The notes: a model not told the origin generated them from the letters alone. A DNA stretch of 64,000 bases from Pseudomonas marginalis (GCF_008692035.1 NZ_VTFG01000001.1:4093501-4157500), one strand, 5' to 3'; numbered from the stretch's first letter, positions 45,390-54,545 are shown. Translations and numbers: made by a program.

Positions 45390-45947
45390 ATGGTCAACAG
45401 GTGGCGTGTGCTGGAAGCCGCACGAGAAATTCGCGCAGGCGCGGTGATTGCCTATCCAACCGAAGCGGTCTGGGGCTTGGGTTGCGATCCCTGGAACGAA
45501 GAAGCGGTGGATCGGCTGCTGGCGATCAAGAACCGTTCGGTGGACAAGGGCCTGATCCTGGTGGCAGACAATATTCGCCAGTTCGACTTTCTGTTCGAAG
45601 ACTTCCCGGATACCTGGATCGAACGCATGGCCAGCACCTGGCCCGGGCCGAATACGTGGCTGGTGCCGCATCAGGATTTGTTGCCGGAGTGGGTCACCGG
45701 TGTGCACGACACGGTGGCGCTGCGGGTGAGCGATCATCCGCTGGTACGGGACTTGTGCGCGCTGGTGGGACCGTTGATTTCCACCTCAGCCAACCCCCAG
45801 GGCCGCCCGGCGGCGCGCACGCGGATTCGTGTGGAGCAGTACTTCCGCGGGCAGGTGGATCTGGTGCTGGGTGGTGCCCTGGGTGGGCGCAAGAACCCGA
45901 GCCTGATTCGCGATTTGGCAACGGGTGAGGTGGTGCGGCCTTCCTGA
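45390..45947 (+). CDS. tsaC: L-threonylcarbamoyladenylate synthase TsaC
   Basis: YrdC/Sua5-family enzyme (185 aa) that makes threonylcarbamoyl-AMP for t6A37 modification of tRNA. The N-terminal block AGAVIAYPTEAVWGLGCDP and the KNRSVDKGLIL and STSANPQGRPA motifs are diagnostic. The length is that of TsaC rather than the longer Sua5. It lies 75 nt after dprA. Confidence 0.95.
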   Translation: MVNRWRVLEAAREIRAGAVIAYPTEAVWGLGCDPWNEEAVDRLLAIKNRSVDKGLILVADNIRQFDFLFEDFPDTWIERMASTWPGPNTWLVPHQDLLPEWVTGVHDTVALRVSDHPLVRDLCALVGPLISTSANPQGRPAARTRIRVEQYFRGQVDLVLGGALGGRKNPSLIRDLATGEVVRPS

Positions 45948-45963
45948 GACCGCGTCGCACCCA

Positions 45964-46044
45964 TCGCGGGCAAGCGCCCTCTCACATTTGAACCGTGTCC
46001 GTCATGACAACACGGTCAAATGTGGGAGGGGGCTTGCCCCCGAA
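45964..46044. repeat. REPIN between tsaC and qor
   Basis: Two inverted REP arms (CGGGCAAGCGCCCTCTCACA and the arm around ATGTGGGAGGGGGCTTGCCC) flank an 11-nt centre. The left arm is degenerate. It lies between convergent genes. Confidence 0.85.
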
Positions 46045-46051
46045 GAGGCCC

Positions 46052-47029
46052 TCAAGGCAACAGAATGGTCGACCCAGTGGTACGCCGCCCCGACAACTCC
46101 GTCTGTGCCTTCGCCGCGTCTGCCAGCGAATACCGCTGGTTGATATCAATGCGCACCTTGCCGCTCTTGATCATCGAAAACAGATCATCCGCCATCACCT
46201 GCAGGTTCGCCGGATTGTTGGCGTAGGTCGCCAGGGTCGGCCGTGTCACGTATAGCGAGCCTTTGGCCGCGAGTATCCCCAGGTTCACCCCATCCACCGC
46301 GCCCGACGCATTGCCAAAGCTCACCACCAGGCCACGTGGCGCCACGCTGTCCAATGAGGTCAGCCAGGTGTCCTTGCCGACCCCGTCGTAGACCACGGGC
46401 ACCTTTTTGCCGTCAGTCAACTCCAGCACGCGCTGTGCGACATTTTCCTTGCTGTAGTCGATGGTTTCCCATGCGCCGAGGGATCTGGCCAGGGCGGCTT
46501 TTTCTGGCGAGCTCACGGTACCGATCAGCTTCACACCCAGTGCCTTGGCCCATTGGCAGGCCAGGGAGCCCACGCCACCGGCGGCGGCGTGGAACAGGAT
46601 GGTCTCGCCACCTTTGAGCTCATAGGTCTGGCGCAGCAGGTATTGCACGGTCAGGCCCTTGAGCATCGCGCCGGCGGCTTGTTCGAAGCTGATGTCGTCC
46701 GGCAGGTGCACCAGGTTGGCGGCGGGCAGCACGTGCAACTCGCTGTAGGCCCCAAGTGGGCCGCTGCCGTAGGCCACGCGGTCACCGACTTTAAATTGCG
46801 TGACTTCGCTGCCCACCGCATCAACCACACCGGCGCCTTCTGCGCCCAGCCCCGATGGCAGGGCCGGCGGCGCGTAAAGGCCACTGCGGAAATAGGTATC
46901 GATGAAATTCAGGCCAATCGCCTCGTTACGCACTCGAACCTGCTGCGGGCCGGGCTCTGCCGGTGTGTAGTCCACATATTCAAGTACGTCGGGGCCGCCA
47001 TGGGCGCTGAACTGGATACGTTTGGCCAT
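46052..47029 (-). CDS. qor: Quinone oxidoreductase (NADPH), QOR family
   Basis: Medium-chain reductase (325 aa) of the zeta-crystallin type, reducing quinones with NADPH. I chose the ATG at 47029 (MAKRIQFSAHGGPDVLEYVD), with GGAGAAG upstream. The nucleotide-binding motif is AAAGGVGSLACQWAKALG near residues 147-164. The zinc ligands of alcohol dehydrogenases are absent. It is divergent from hemF. Confidence 0.93.
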   Translation of the reverse strand: MAKRIQFSAHGGPDVLEYVDYTPAEPGPQQVRVRNEAIGLNFIDTYFRSGLYAPPALPSGLGAEGAGVVDAVGSEVTQFKVGDRVAYGSGPLGAYSELHVLPAANLVHLPDDISFEQAAGAMLKGLTVQYLLRQTYELKGGETILFHAAAGGVGSLACQWAKALGVKLIGTVSSPEKAALARSLGAWETIDYSKENVAQRVLELTDGKKVPVVYDGVGKDTWLTSLDSVAPRGLVVSFGNASGAVDGVNLGILAAKGSLYVTRPTLATYANNPANLQVMADDLFSMIKSGKVRIDINQRYSLADAAKAQTELSGRRTTGSTILLP

Positions 47030-47081
47030 CTGCACTTCTCCTGAGGTCGAATTCGCGTAGCCCCCTATCGGACTCCTAAGC

Positions 47082-47095
47082 TTGATCTTCGTCAA
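47082..47095 (+). promoter_or_regulatory. Anr/FNR-type site upstream of hemF
   Basis: TTGATCTTCGTCAA matches the consensus TTGAT-N4-ATCAA at 9 of 10 positions. Its centre is about 43 bp before the start point predicted by a -10-like TATCCA at 47120-47125, the classical activating distance. In P. aeruginosa hemF is reported to be Anr-controlled. Role here is inferred. Confidence 0.7.
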
Positions 47096-47108
47096 CTGCG
47101 GCGCTCCT

Positions 47109-47140
47109 AAGTGCAGTGCTATCCAAGTGCAGTGGTATCC
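47109..47140 (+). repeat. Tandem 16-bp repeat in the hemF promoter region
   Basis: AAGTGCAGTGCTATCC is followed immediately by AAGTGCAGTGGTATCC, with one mismatch. Each copy ends in a possible -10 element (TATCCA, TATCCT), so the duplication may have created two alternative start points. Confidence 0.8.
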
Positions 47141-47205
47141 TGTGCGCCCATTTGCCGCCGACGCCCCACGGCTTCGCGTAGCTTTGCCCGATTCAAGGTG
47201 ATGTC

Positions 47206-48138
47206 ATGACTACTCGCACCGAGGCTGTCAAAGCCTACCTGCTCGACCTGCAAGACCGCATTTGCAGCGCCCTGGAAACCTTCGAGACGGACACTCGCTT
47301 TATCGAAGACGCCTGGACCCGGCCTGCCGGCGGCGGCGGTCGCACCCGTGTGATCGAGAACGGCTCGGTCATCGAAAAGGGCGGCGTTAACTTTTCCCAC
47401 GTGTTCGGCAGCGGCCTCCCACCGTCAGCCAGTGCGCATCGCCCCGAGCTGGCCGGTCGCGGGTTTGAAGCCCTGGGCGTGTCGCTGGTGATTCATCCGC
47501 ACAACCCACACGTGCCGACGTCCCACGCCAACGTGCGTTTTTTCATCGCCGAAAAAGAAGGCGAAGAGCCGGTGTGGTGGTTCGGTGGCGGCTTCGACCT
47601 CACGCCCTACTATGGCAACGAAGAAGACTGCATTCACTGGCACCGCGTGGCCGAGCAGGCCTGCGCGCCGTTTGGCCCGGACGTTTACTCGCGCTACAAG
47701 GCCTGGTGCGATACCTACTTCCACATCAAGCACCGCAACGAGCCCCGTGGTATTGGCGGCCTGTTTTTCGATGACTTGAACGAGTGGGACTTCGACACCT
47801 GCTTCGCGTTTATCCGCGCCATCGGCGATGCCTACATCGACGCCTACCTGCCGATTGTGCAGCGCCGCAAAGCCGCCGCGTATACCGAACAGCAACGCCA
47901 GTTCCAGGAATTCCGTCGCGGCCGCTACGTTGAATTCAACCTGGTGTATGACCGTGGCACCCTGTTCGGCCTGCAGTCGGGCGGGCGCACAGAGTCGATC
48001 CTGATGTCGCTGCCACCCCAGGTGCGCTGGAGCTACGACTGGAAAGCCGAGGCCGGCAGCGAAGAAGCGCGCCTCACCGACTACTTCCTGCAAGACCGCG
48101 ACTGGCTGGGCATCGCCGCGCCCAAGGCGGCTGTTTGA
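47206..48138 (+). CDS. hemF: Oxygen-dependent coproporphyrinogen III oxidase
   Basis: Haem-pathway enzyme (310 aa) converting coproporphyrinogen III to protoporphyrinogen IX with oxygen. The family blocks PRPELAGRGFEALGVSLVIHP-like (ARGxEALGVSLVIHP), NPHVPTSHANVRFF and WWFGGGFDLTPYY are present. The stop overlaps the aroE start by one base (TGATG). The upstream region has an Anr-type site and a tandem repeat. Confidence 0.96.
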   Translation: MTTRTEAVKAYLLDLQDRICSALETFETDTRFIEDAWTRPAGGGGRTRVIENGSVIEKGGVNFSHVFGSGLPPSASAHRPELAGRGFEALGVSLVIHPHNPHVPTSHANVRFFIAEKEGEEPVWWFGGGFDLTPYYGNEEDCIHWHRVAEQACAPFGPDVYSRYKAWCDTYFHIKHRNEPRGIGGLFFDDLNEWDFDTCFAFIRAIGDAYIDAYLPIVQRRKAAAYTEQQRQFQEFRRGRYVEFNLVYDRGTLFGLQSGGRTESILMSLPPQVRWSYDWKAEAGSEEARLTDYFLQDRDWLGIAAPKAAV

Positions 48139-48959
48139 TGGATCGTTATGTGGTGTTCGGCAACCCCATCGGCCACAGCAAGTCGCCGCTGATTCACCGT
48201 ATGTTCGCCGAGCAGACTGGCGAACTACTGGACTACAGCACCTTGCTCGCGCCCCTTGAGGATTTCACCGGCTGTGCCCGTGAATTTTTCCAACAGGGCC
48301 GAGGTGCCAACGTCACCGTGCCGTTCAAGGAAGACGCCTACCGCCTGGCCAACAGCCTCACCGAACGGGGCCAGCGCGCCGGGGCGGTGAACACCTTGAG
48401 CAAACTGGCCGACGGTACGTTGCTCGGCGACAACACCGACGGCGCCGGCCTGGTGCGTGACCTGACGGTAAACGCCGGCTTGAATCTGCAAGGCAAACGC
48501 ATCCTGTTGCTGGGCGCGGGTGGCGCGGTAAGGGGCGCGTTGGAGCCGTTGCTGGCTGAACGGCCCGCTTCGTTGATCATCGCCAACCGCACCGTGGAAA
48601 AAGCCGAATTGCTCGCCGAGCTGTTCGACGACCTAGGCCCGGTGTCCGCCAGTGGTTTCGACTGGCTGCGTGAGCCGGTGGACGTGATCATCAATGCCAC
48701 GTCCGCCAGCCTGTCAGGCGATGTACCGCCGATTGCCGGCAGCCTGATCGCACCGGGCAAGACATTTTGCTACGACATGATGTACGCCAAGGAACCCACC
48801 GCGTTCTGCCGTTGGGCCAGTGAGCAAGGCGCAGCCGTGGCGATGGATGGCCTGGGCATGCTGGTGGAGCAGGCAGCCGAAGCGTTCTTCCTGTGGCGCG
48901 GTGTGCGCCCGGATTCGGCGCCGGTGTTGGCTGAACTGCGCCGGCAGTTGGCGCAGTAA
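48138..48959 (+). CDS. aroE: Shikimate dehydrogenase (NADP)
   Basis: Reduces 3-dehydroshikimate to shikimate in aromatic amino-acid synthesis (273 aa). It starts MDRYVVFGNPIGHSKSPLIH, the substrate-binding signature, followed by ANVTVPFKEDAY with the catalytic lysine and by the NADP motif LLGAGGAVRGALEPLL. I chose the ATG at 48138, coupled to the hemF stop; a TTG one codon earlier is unlikely. It ends directly against the convergent SulP gene. Confidence 0.96.
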   Translation: MDRYVVFGNPIGHSKSPLIHRMFAEQTGELLDYSTLLAPLEDFTGCAREFFQQGRGANVTVPFKEDAYRLANSLTERGQRAGAVNTLSKLADGTLLGDNTDGAGLVRDLTVNAGLNLQGKRILLLGAGGAVRGALEPLLAERPASLIIANRTVEKAELLAELFDDLGPVSASGFDWLREPVDVIINATSASLSGDVPPIAGSLIAPGKTFCYDMMYAKEPTAFCRWASEQGAAVAMDGLGMLVEQAAEAFFLWRGVRPDSAPVLAELRRQLAQ

Positions 48960-50528
48960 TCAATCTTCAAACTGGATGGGGCATTTGTCGGCCCCCTCCA
49001 GTTTTTTCAACTCTTCCACCACCTGCGGCCTGGCGCGGCGCAATGTCAGGCTACGGCCCAGCCCGCTTAAACGACGCGCCTCCTGGTGCAGCATCTCCAC
49101 CCCGGAATAGTCGATAAAGTTGATCTGCTGCGCCTCGATCACCACCCGCTCACCCTGCAAGCTTTGCAGGCGCACTTGCAGGTAATGGCTGGCGCCAAAG
49201 AAGATCGACCCACCGACGCGCAACACATCCTCTTCCCCATCACGCCATTGCTGTACCCGTGGCTGCGACGTGCGCTTAAGGTAGAAAAACAACGACGCCA
49301 ACACCCCCGCATAAATCGCCGTTTGCAACTCCAGCAACAAGGTGGCGACACAGGTCAGACTCATCACTACGAACTCTGCGCGGCTCACGCGGAACAACGC
49401 ACGAATACCCCGACGATCCACCAGGCCCCAGGAAATCAGCAAGATGCTGGCGGCCATGCTCGGGATCGGAATATGTGCGATCAATGCCGCGCCAAACAGC
49501 GCAAACAAGGCCACCCATACTGCGGAAAACACCCCGGCCAACGGCGAACAGGCACCCGCCTCATAGCTGAGGCCGGAGCGGGTGAACGACCCTGCCGACA
49601 GATACCCGGAGAAAAATCCGCCAACGATATTGGATAAACCCTGGGCGCGAACTTCCTGGTTGGCATCGAGCAATTGTTGCGAACGGGCCGACAGCGAACG
49701 GGCAATCGACAGGCTGGTCACCAGCCCCAGCATGCCCACCGCAACGGCGCTGGGCAGCAGGCGCAGGATCATGTCCGGATCCAGCGGCAACGGGCTGAAC
49801 GGTGGCAGCTTGCCGATAAACGAACTGACCAGCACCACATGCCCGAACATCGTCGGCCACAGCCACGTTGCCAGGCTACCCAGGGTCAGTGCGATCAGCA
49901 GCGTTGGCCAGCGAGGCACAAGGTATTTGAGCAACACGCCCACCAGCAAAGTACCGAGCCCAAGGGCAAGGGATGCATGGTCCCACTCGCCAGCGTGGTC
50001 GATCAGCGCCAGCAGGCTATTGATCGCTGTGGCCTGGCTCGGTAAATCCAGGCCAAGCAGATTGGGCAGCTGCCCGAGGGCAATCACCACGGCGGCACCG
50101 AGGGTGAAACCCAGCACCACCGAATGCGAGACGAAGTTCACCAGCGCGCCAAAGCGCAGCATGCCCAGCAGCCACTGGAATACCCCGGCGAGGAATGTCA
50201 GCAACAGGATCAGGGTGATGTAGTCCTGAGACCCCGGCACGGCCAACGGGCTGACGCTGGCGTACAGCACGATGGAAATCGCTGCCGTGGGGCCACAGAT
50301 CAGGTGCCAGGATGAACCCCACAGGCAGGCGATCAGCACCGGGATGATGGCGGCATACAGACCGTACTCCGGTGGGAGACCGGCGATCAGCGCGTAGGCA
50401 ATCGACTGGGGCAGCGCGAGCACGGCGCCGCTGAGGCCGACCAGCGCGTCCCGGCCGACGCTGGCGCGGGTCTGGCGCGGCAGCCAGCTGAGGAACGGGA
50501 AGAGTGTATGGCGGTTGGGCCGGGGCAT
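48960..50528 (-). CDS. SulP-family anion (sulfate) transporter
   Basis: Membrane transporter (522 aa) with 10-14 hydrophobic segments from about residue 30 to 400, including the SulP signature region ALPQSIAYALIAGLPPEYGLYAAIIP at its start. The C-terminal STAS domain (about 430-515) contains EAQQINFIDYSGVEMLH. It follows betC and choX on the same strand after a REPIN, which fits handling of the sulfate released from choline sulfate; the direction of transport is unknown. Its stop abuts the aroE stop. Confidence 0.9.
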   Translation of the reverse strand: MPRPNRHTLFPFLSWLPRQTRASVGRDALVGLSGAVLALPQSIAYALIAGLPPEYGLYAAIIPVLIACLWGSSWHLICGPTAAISIVLYASVSPLAVPGSQDYITLILLLTFLAGVFQWLLGMLRFGALVNFVSHSVVLGFTLGAAVVIALGQLPNLLGLDLPSQATAINSLLALIDHAGEWDHASLALGLGTLLVGVLLKYLVPRWPTLLIALTLGSLATWLWPTMFGHVVLVSSFIGKLPPFSPLPLDPDMILRLLPSAVAVGMLGLVTSLSIARSLSARSQQLLDANQEVRAQGLSNIVGGFFSGYLSAGSFTRSGLSYEAGACSPLAGVFSAVWVALFALFGAALIAHIPIPSMAASILLISWGLVDRRGIRALFRVSRAEFVVMSLTCVATLLLELQTAIYAGVLASLFFYLKRTSQPRVQQWRDGEEDVLRVGGSIFFGASHYLQVRLQSLQGERVVIEAQQINFIDYSGVEMLHQEARRLSGLGRSLTLRRARPQVVEELKKLEGADKCPIQFED

Positions 50529-50580
50529 TTATAACTCGGCTGAAAAGGTTTGACTCAGGGTATCAGTACACACTGGTCCT

Positions 50581-50670
50581 TGTGGGAGGGGGCTTGCTCC
50601 CGATATAGGTGGACCCGTCGAAATCTCTCTGACTGGCACTCCGCTATCGGGAGCAAGCCCCCTCCCACAT
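50581..50670. repeat. REPIN between choX and the SulP gene
   Basis: Inverted arms TGTGGGAGGGGGCTTGCTCC and the complement enclose about 40 nt. Unlike the others it lies between genes on the same strand, where the hairpin could stabilise or separate transcripts. Confidence 0.93.
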
Positions 50671-50687
50671 TGGAATAGCGCAAGGCC

Positions 50688-51602
50688 CTAGAGTTTGGCC
50701 TTTACTGCCGGCAACGCGTCCTTGCCATCCACGGTTTTCACACCGTCCAACCATTTATCCAGCACCGCCGGGTTCGCCTTGATCCACGCCTTCGCCGCGT
50801 CGGCATTGCTGACCTTGTTGTTGGCCACCTCAGCCATGATGCTGTTCTCCATTTCCTGGGTGAAGCTCAGGTTGGTCAGCAGTTTGCCGACGTTAGGGCA
50901 GGCCTGCGCATACCCTTTGCGGGTCAAGGTATACACACTGCCGGTGTCACCGAAGTATTTCTCGCCGCCTTTGAGATAGTGCATTTTCAGTTGCACGTTC
51001 ATTGGGTGTGGCGTCCAGCCGAGGAAGGTGACGAAACGCTGTTTCTTCACCGCCCGTGAGACCTCGGCGAGCATCGCCTGTTCACTGGACTCGATCAGCT
51101 TCCACTGGCCCAGGTCGAAGTCATTCTTCTTGATGATCTCCTGCAGCGAGATATTTGCCGGCGCGCCGGAACCGATGCCATAGATCTTCTTGTCGAACTT
51201 GTCGGCGAATTTGTTCAAGTCGGCAAAGTCATGCACCCCGGCATCCCACACATAATCCGGCACGGCGAGGGTGAACTCGGTGCCGTCGAGGTTCTTCGCC
51301 AACTGCACCACATCGCCGTTGGCCACGAATTTGTCGTAGAAGCCCTGCTGCGCCGGCATCCAGTTACCCAGGAACACATCCACCTGGCCGTCCTTGAGCC
51401 CGCCGAAGGTGATCGGCACCGCCAGGGTGTCGACCTTGGCCTTGTAGCCCATGCCGTTCAGCAGGAAACCGGTAATGGCGTTGGTGGCGGCAATGTCGCT
51501 CCAGCCTGGATCGGCCATCTTCACGGTCTCACAGCGGGTGTCCGCATACGCATTGGCGCTACTCAGCACCAACATGCCCACTACTGCAGTTAACTTTTGC
51601 AT
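50688..51602 (-). CDS. choX: Choline-binding periplasmic protein ChoX-like
   Basis: Periplasmic substrate-binding protein (304 aa) of the glycine betaine/choline ABC class. The signal peptide is MQKLTAVVGMLVLSSANAYA; the mature part starts MADPGWSDIAATNAITGFLL after a short lead. Aromatic-rich segments (FLGNWMPAQ, FLGWTPHPM) can form the choline cage. It lies 16 nt after betC, so it may bind the choline made by sulfatase or choline sulfate itself. No permease or ATPase gene is adjacent. Confidence 0.9.
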   Translation of the reverse strand: MQKLTAVVGMLVLSSANAYADTRCETVKMADPGWSDIAATNAITGFLLNGMGYKAKVDTLAVPITFGGLKDGQVDVFLGNWMPAQQGFYDKFVANGDVVQLAKNLDGTEFTLAVPDYVWDAGVHDFADLNKFADKFDKKIYGIGSGAPANISLQEIIKKNDFDLGQWKLIESSEQAMLAEVSRAVKKQRFVTFLGWTPHPMNVQLKMHYLKGGEKYFGDTGSVYTLTRKGYAQACPNVGKLLTNLSFTQEMENSIMAEVANNKVSNADAAKAWIKANPAVLDKWLDGVKTVDGKDALPAVKAKL

Positions 51603-51618
51603 GGCCTTCCCTCTGTAC

Positions 51619-53133
51619 TTATTGGTTTTGGCAGGGTTGTGGATAACGTGCCTTGCGCTCCAGGTCGTCGAGGTCGATGTGGTTGCGCATGTATTGCTGA
51701 CTGGCGTCCACCAGTGGCTGGTGATCCCAGCTCTTCAGCTTGCCTTGGGTCAGCGCCTCGAACACCAGGCGACGACGGCGTTGGCTGGCGAGCACCTGCT
51801 GGTGGATCGCCGGGATGTCCCACTTGGCCCGCGCCTCATTCAAAAACGCCTCTAACAGTGGCCGGTGTTCCGGTGACTGGCTGAGGTCTTCCCGCTCGTG
51901 CGGGTCGTTGTGCACATCGAACAGTAGACAAGGGTCGTCTTCGCTGTAGATGAATTTGTAGGCGCCACGGCGAATCATCATCAATGGGCTGATGGTGCCT
52001 TCGGCCATGTATTCGCCAAAGACTTCGTCATGCCCGCCCTGCCCCTGCAAGTGCGGGACCAGCGAGCGACCGTCCAGTGGCAGGCGCGGGTCCAGCTCGC
52101 CGCCGGCCAGTTCCACCAGGGTGGGCAGCAGGTCGGCGGTGGACACGGCCTGGGTCACCCGGCCCGGTGCAAATTGCCCCGGCGCACTGACCAGCAGCGG
52201 CACGCGGGCGGCCATTTCAAACCAGTGCATTTTGTACCAGAGGCCGCGCTCACCGAGCATGTCGCCGTGGTCGCCGGAGAAAACGATGATCGTGTCGTCG
52301 GCCAGGCCGGTGTCTTCCAGGGTCTGCAGCAGCTTGCCGACATTGCTGTCGATGTAGCTGCACGCGCCGAAGTAGGCGCGGCGGGCGTCGCGAATCTTAT
52401 CCACAGGCAGCGGCTTGTCCCATAGGTCATAGACCTTGAGCAGACGCTGGGAATGCGGGTCGAGATCTTCCTGGTTCGGCGTTGCGGGCAACGGGATGTC
52501 GTTGTCGTCGTACAGATCCCAGAACGGCTTGGGAATGGTGTACGGGTCGTGGGGATGGGTCATCGACACGGTCAGGCAGAACGGCTGGTCACCGTCTTCG
52601 CGGATGTGGTCGAACAGGTATTGCTGGGCCTTGAACACCACCTCTTCGTCGAAATCCAGCTGGTTGGTACGCACGCACGGGCCGGCTTGCAGCACCGAGG
52701 ACATGTTGTGGTACCAGGAGGGGCGTACGTCCGGCTCATCCCAGTTCACTGCCCAGCCATAGTCGGCGGGGTAGATGTCGCTGGTCAGGCGTTCTTCATA
52801 GCCGTGCAGTTGGTCGGGGCCGCAGAAGTGCATCTTGCCCGACAGCGCGGTGCGATAACCGAGGCGCCGCAGGTAGTGGGCATAGGTCGGCACATCGGCG
52901 GGAAAATCCGCCGCGTTGTCGTAGGCGCCGATCTTGCTCGGCAATTGGCCGCTGACCAGGGTGAAGCGTGAGGGCGCACACAGCGGGCTGTTGCAATAGG
53001 CCGCGTCGAACACCACGCCCTGTGCGGCGAGGCGGCTCAAATTCGGCAACTTGATCGGAGAAGGTCCGTAGAACGGAAGCAGCGGCGCGGCCATTTGATC
53101 GGCCATGATGAAAAGAATGTTCTTGCGCTTCAT
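51619..53133 (-). CDS. betC: Choline-sulfatase
   Basis: Type I sulfatase (504 aa) hydrolysing choline-O-sulfate to choline and sulfate. I chose the ATG at 53133 (MKRKNILFIMADQMAAPLLP). The formylglycine cysteine is C52 in CAPSRFTLVSG, the C-x-P-x-R signature; the metal site includes MADQ and later VFSGDHGDMLGERGLW. The C-terminal betC-type domain is present. It is divergent from a LysR regulator and upstream of choX. Confidence 0.95.
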   Translation of the reverse strand: MKRKNILFIMADQMAAPLLPFYGPSPIKLPNLSRLAAQGVVFDAAYCNSPLCAPSRFTLVSGQLPSKIGAYDNAADFPADVPTYAHYLRRLGYRTALSGKMHFCGPDQLHGYEERLTSDIYPADYGWAVNWDEPDVRPSWYHNMSSVLQAGPCVRTNQLDFDEEVVFKAQQYLFDHIREDGDQPFCLTVSMTHPHDPYTIPKPFWDLYDDNDIPLPATPNQEDLDPHSQRLLKVYDLWDKPLPVDKIRDARRAYFGACSYIDSNVGKLLQTLEDTGLADDTIIVFSGDHGDMLGERGLWYKMHWFEMAARVPLLVSAPGQFAPGRVTQAVSTADLLPTLVELAGGELDPRLPLDGRSLVPHLQGQGGHDEVFGEYMAEGTISPLMMIRRGAYKFIYSEDDPCLLFDVHNDPHEREDLSQSPEHRPLLEAFLNEARAKWDIPAIHQQVLASQRRRRLVFEALTQGKLKSWDHQPLVDASQQYMRNHIDLDDLERKARYPQPCQNQ

Positions 53134-53180
53134 GGGGCTTCGGCATTCCATAGGCAGTGTTTATGCGAATGAGCATGCAG

Positions 53181-53195
53181 CCCATTGAAAATGGG
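53181..53195. promoter_or_regulatory. Palindrome in the betC-regulator gap
   Basis: CCCAT-TGAAA-ATGGG is a perfect 5-bp inverted repeat centred in the 103-bp divergent gap and is a candidate LysR operator. The classic T-N11-A arrangement is not exact. Confidence 0.4.
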
Positions 53196-53236
53196 GTAAA
53201 GCCCATGACGAGCAATGTCTAGGATAAGCACAGCTT

Positions 53237-54187
53237 ATGTATGAAGCCCTTGGAGACCTGTCCCTCGACCTGCTACGCGCATTCGAGGCGGCCGCGCGCC
53301 ATCGCAGCTTTACCGCCGCTGCGATGGAGCTGGGCACCACTCAGCCGGCGATCAGCCAGCAGATCAAGCGCCTTGAAGAACAACTGACGATCCGCCTGTT
53401 TGACCGCATCTATCGGGGCATCGAACTGACCGACGCCGGCGCCCTGCTGTTCGAGCATGTGCAAGGCGGTTTGCAGAGCATCAACCAGGGCCTCAGTGTG
53501 ATCACCCAGCAGGACCAGCACGAAGTGCTGCAAGTGGCCACAGACTTTGCGTTCGCCGCCTACTGGCTGATGCCGCGCCTGCATCGCTTCCACGCCGCCA
53601 ACCCCCAGGTAGACGTGAGCCTGGTAACCAGCGAGCGCAACCACGCCACCTTGCGCAGCGACATCGACGTGGCGGTGCTGTTTGGCGATGGCCGTTTCAA
53701 GCAGGGCGACAGCCTGTGGTTGTTCAACGAGGAGGTATTCCCGGTGTGCAGCCCGCAATGGCTCAAGGAGCAGGCCAGTCCTTTGACTGTGCACACCTTG
53801 CCCGACTACCCGTTGCTGCACCTGCGCCAGGAAAACAACAGTCAGTGGTTCGACTGGAGTGGCGTATTTCGCGAGCTGGGTATCACCGCCGCGCCCACGC
53901 CCGGCCAGCTGCGATTCGACAACTACACTTTATTGATCCAGGCAGCGATTGCCGGCCAAGGGGTGGCGATCGGCTGGCGCCATTTGGTGGATAACTTGCT
54001 GGAACAGAACTGGTTGTGCCGACCGATCGGCAATACGGTGATTTCGCGCTTTGGCTATTACGTGGTGCAGCCCCAGCGCAAGCGGCGTGGGCAGTTGGTC
54101 GAACGTTTCGTCGACTGGTTGCAGGCAGAACAGGCCAGCAGCGCGCAGTCCCTGACCGGACTGGCCCTGCCGTCGATTGCGGTCTAG
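53237..54187 (+). CDS. LysR-family regulator of choline-sulfate use
   Basis: LysR transcription factor (316 aa). The N-terminal helix-turn-helix is SFTAAAMELGTTQPAISQQIKRLEEQ-like (about residues 22-45), and the effector domain spans about 95-300. Its divergence from betC, conserved in Pseudomonas, suggests that it controls betC-choX. The inducer is not known from sequence. Confidence 0.92.
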   Translation: MYEALGDLSLDLLRAFEAAARHRSFTAAAMELGTTQPAISQQIKRLEEQLTIRLFDRIYRGIELTDAGALLFEHVQGGLQSINQGLSVITQQDQHEVLQVATDFAFAAYWLMPRLHRFHAANPQVDVSLVTSERNHATLRSDIDVAVLFGDGRFKQGDSLWLFNEEVFPVCSPQWLKEQASPLTVHTLPDYPLLHLRQENNSQWFDWSGVFRELGITAAPTPGQLRFDNYTLLIQAAIAGQGVAIGWRHLVDNLLEQNWLCRPIGNTVISRFGYYVVQPQRKRRGQLVERFVDWLQAEQASSAQSLTGLALPSIAV

Positions 54188-54218
54188 GATTTGCCGCACA
54201 TTGGATCCGGAGTCCGTC

Positions 54219-54545
54219 ATGCAACGTATCAAGGGCTACCACGCCCATATCTACTTTGACGCCAGCACCATCGACCAGGCGCGCACCCTATGTGAAGACG
54301 GCGCGAAACTGTTCCCGCTGCGCATGGGCCGTGTGCATGAACGGCCCGTAGGCCCGCACCCGGACTGGAGCTGCCAGCTGGCGTTCGATGCCGAATACAT
54401 TGGCGTGGTGCTGCCGTGGCTGGCGCTGCATCGCAATGGGCTGGTGGTGTTCCTGCACCCCGAAACCGGCGATGAGCTGAAGGATCACACCGATCACGCG
54501 ATCTGGATGGGTGCGATGCGCGAGCTGGATCTGTCGGTTTTTTAA
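54219..54545 (+). CDS. DOPA 4,5-dioxygenase family protein
   Basis: Small protein (108 aa) of the DOPA 4,5-dioxygenase family, with the histidine motifs YHAHIYFD near residues 7-14, GPHPDWSCQLAF and LHPETGDELKDHTDHAIWMG. I chose the ATG at 54219; the stretch before it overlaps the LysR 3' end. Substrate in bacteria is generally unknown. It lies 31 nt after the LysR gene and may share its transcript. Confidence 0.85.
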   Translation: MQRIKGYHAHIYFDASTIDQARTLCEDGAKLFPLRMGRVHERPVGPHPDWSCQLAFDAEYIGVVLPWLALHRNGLVVFLHPETGDELKDHTDHAIWMGAMRELDLSVF

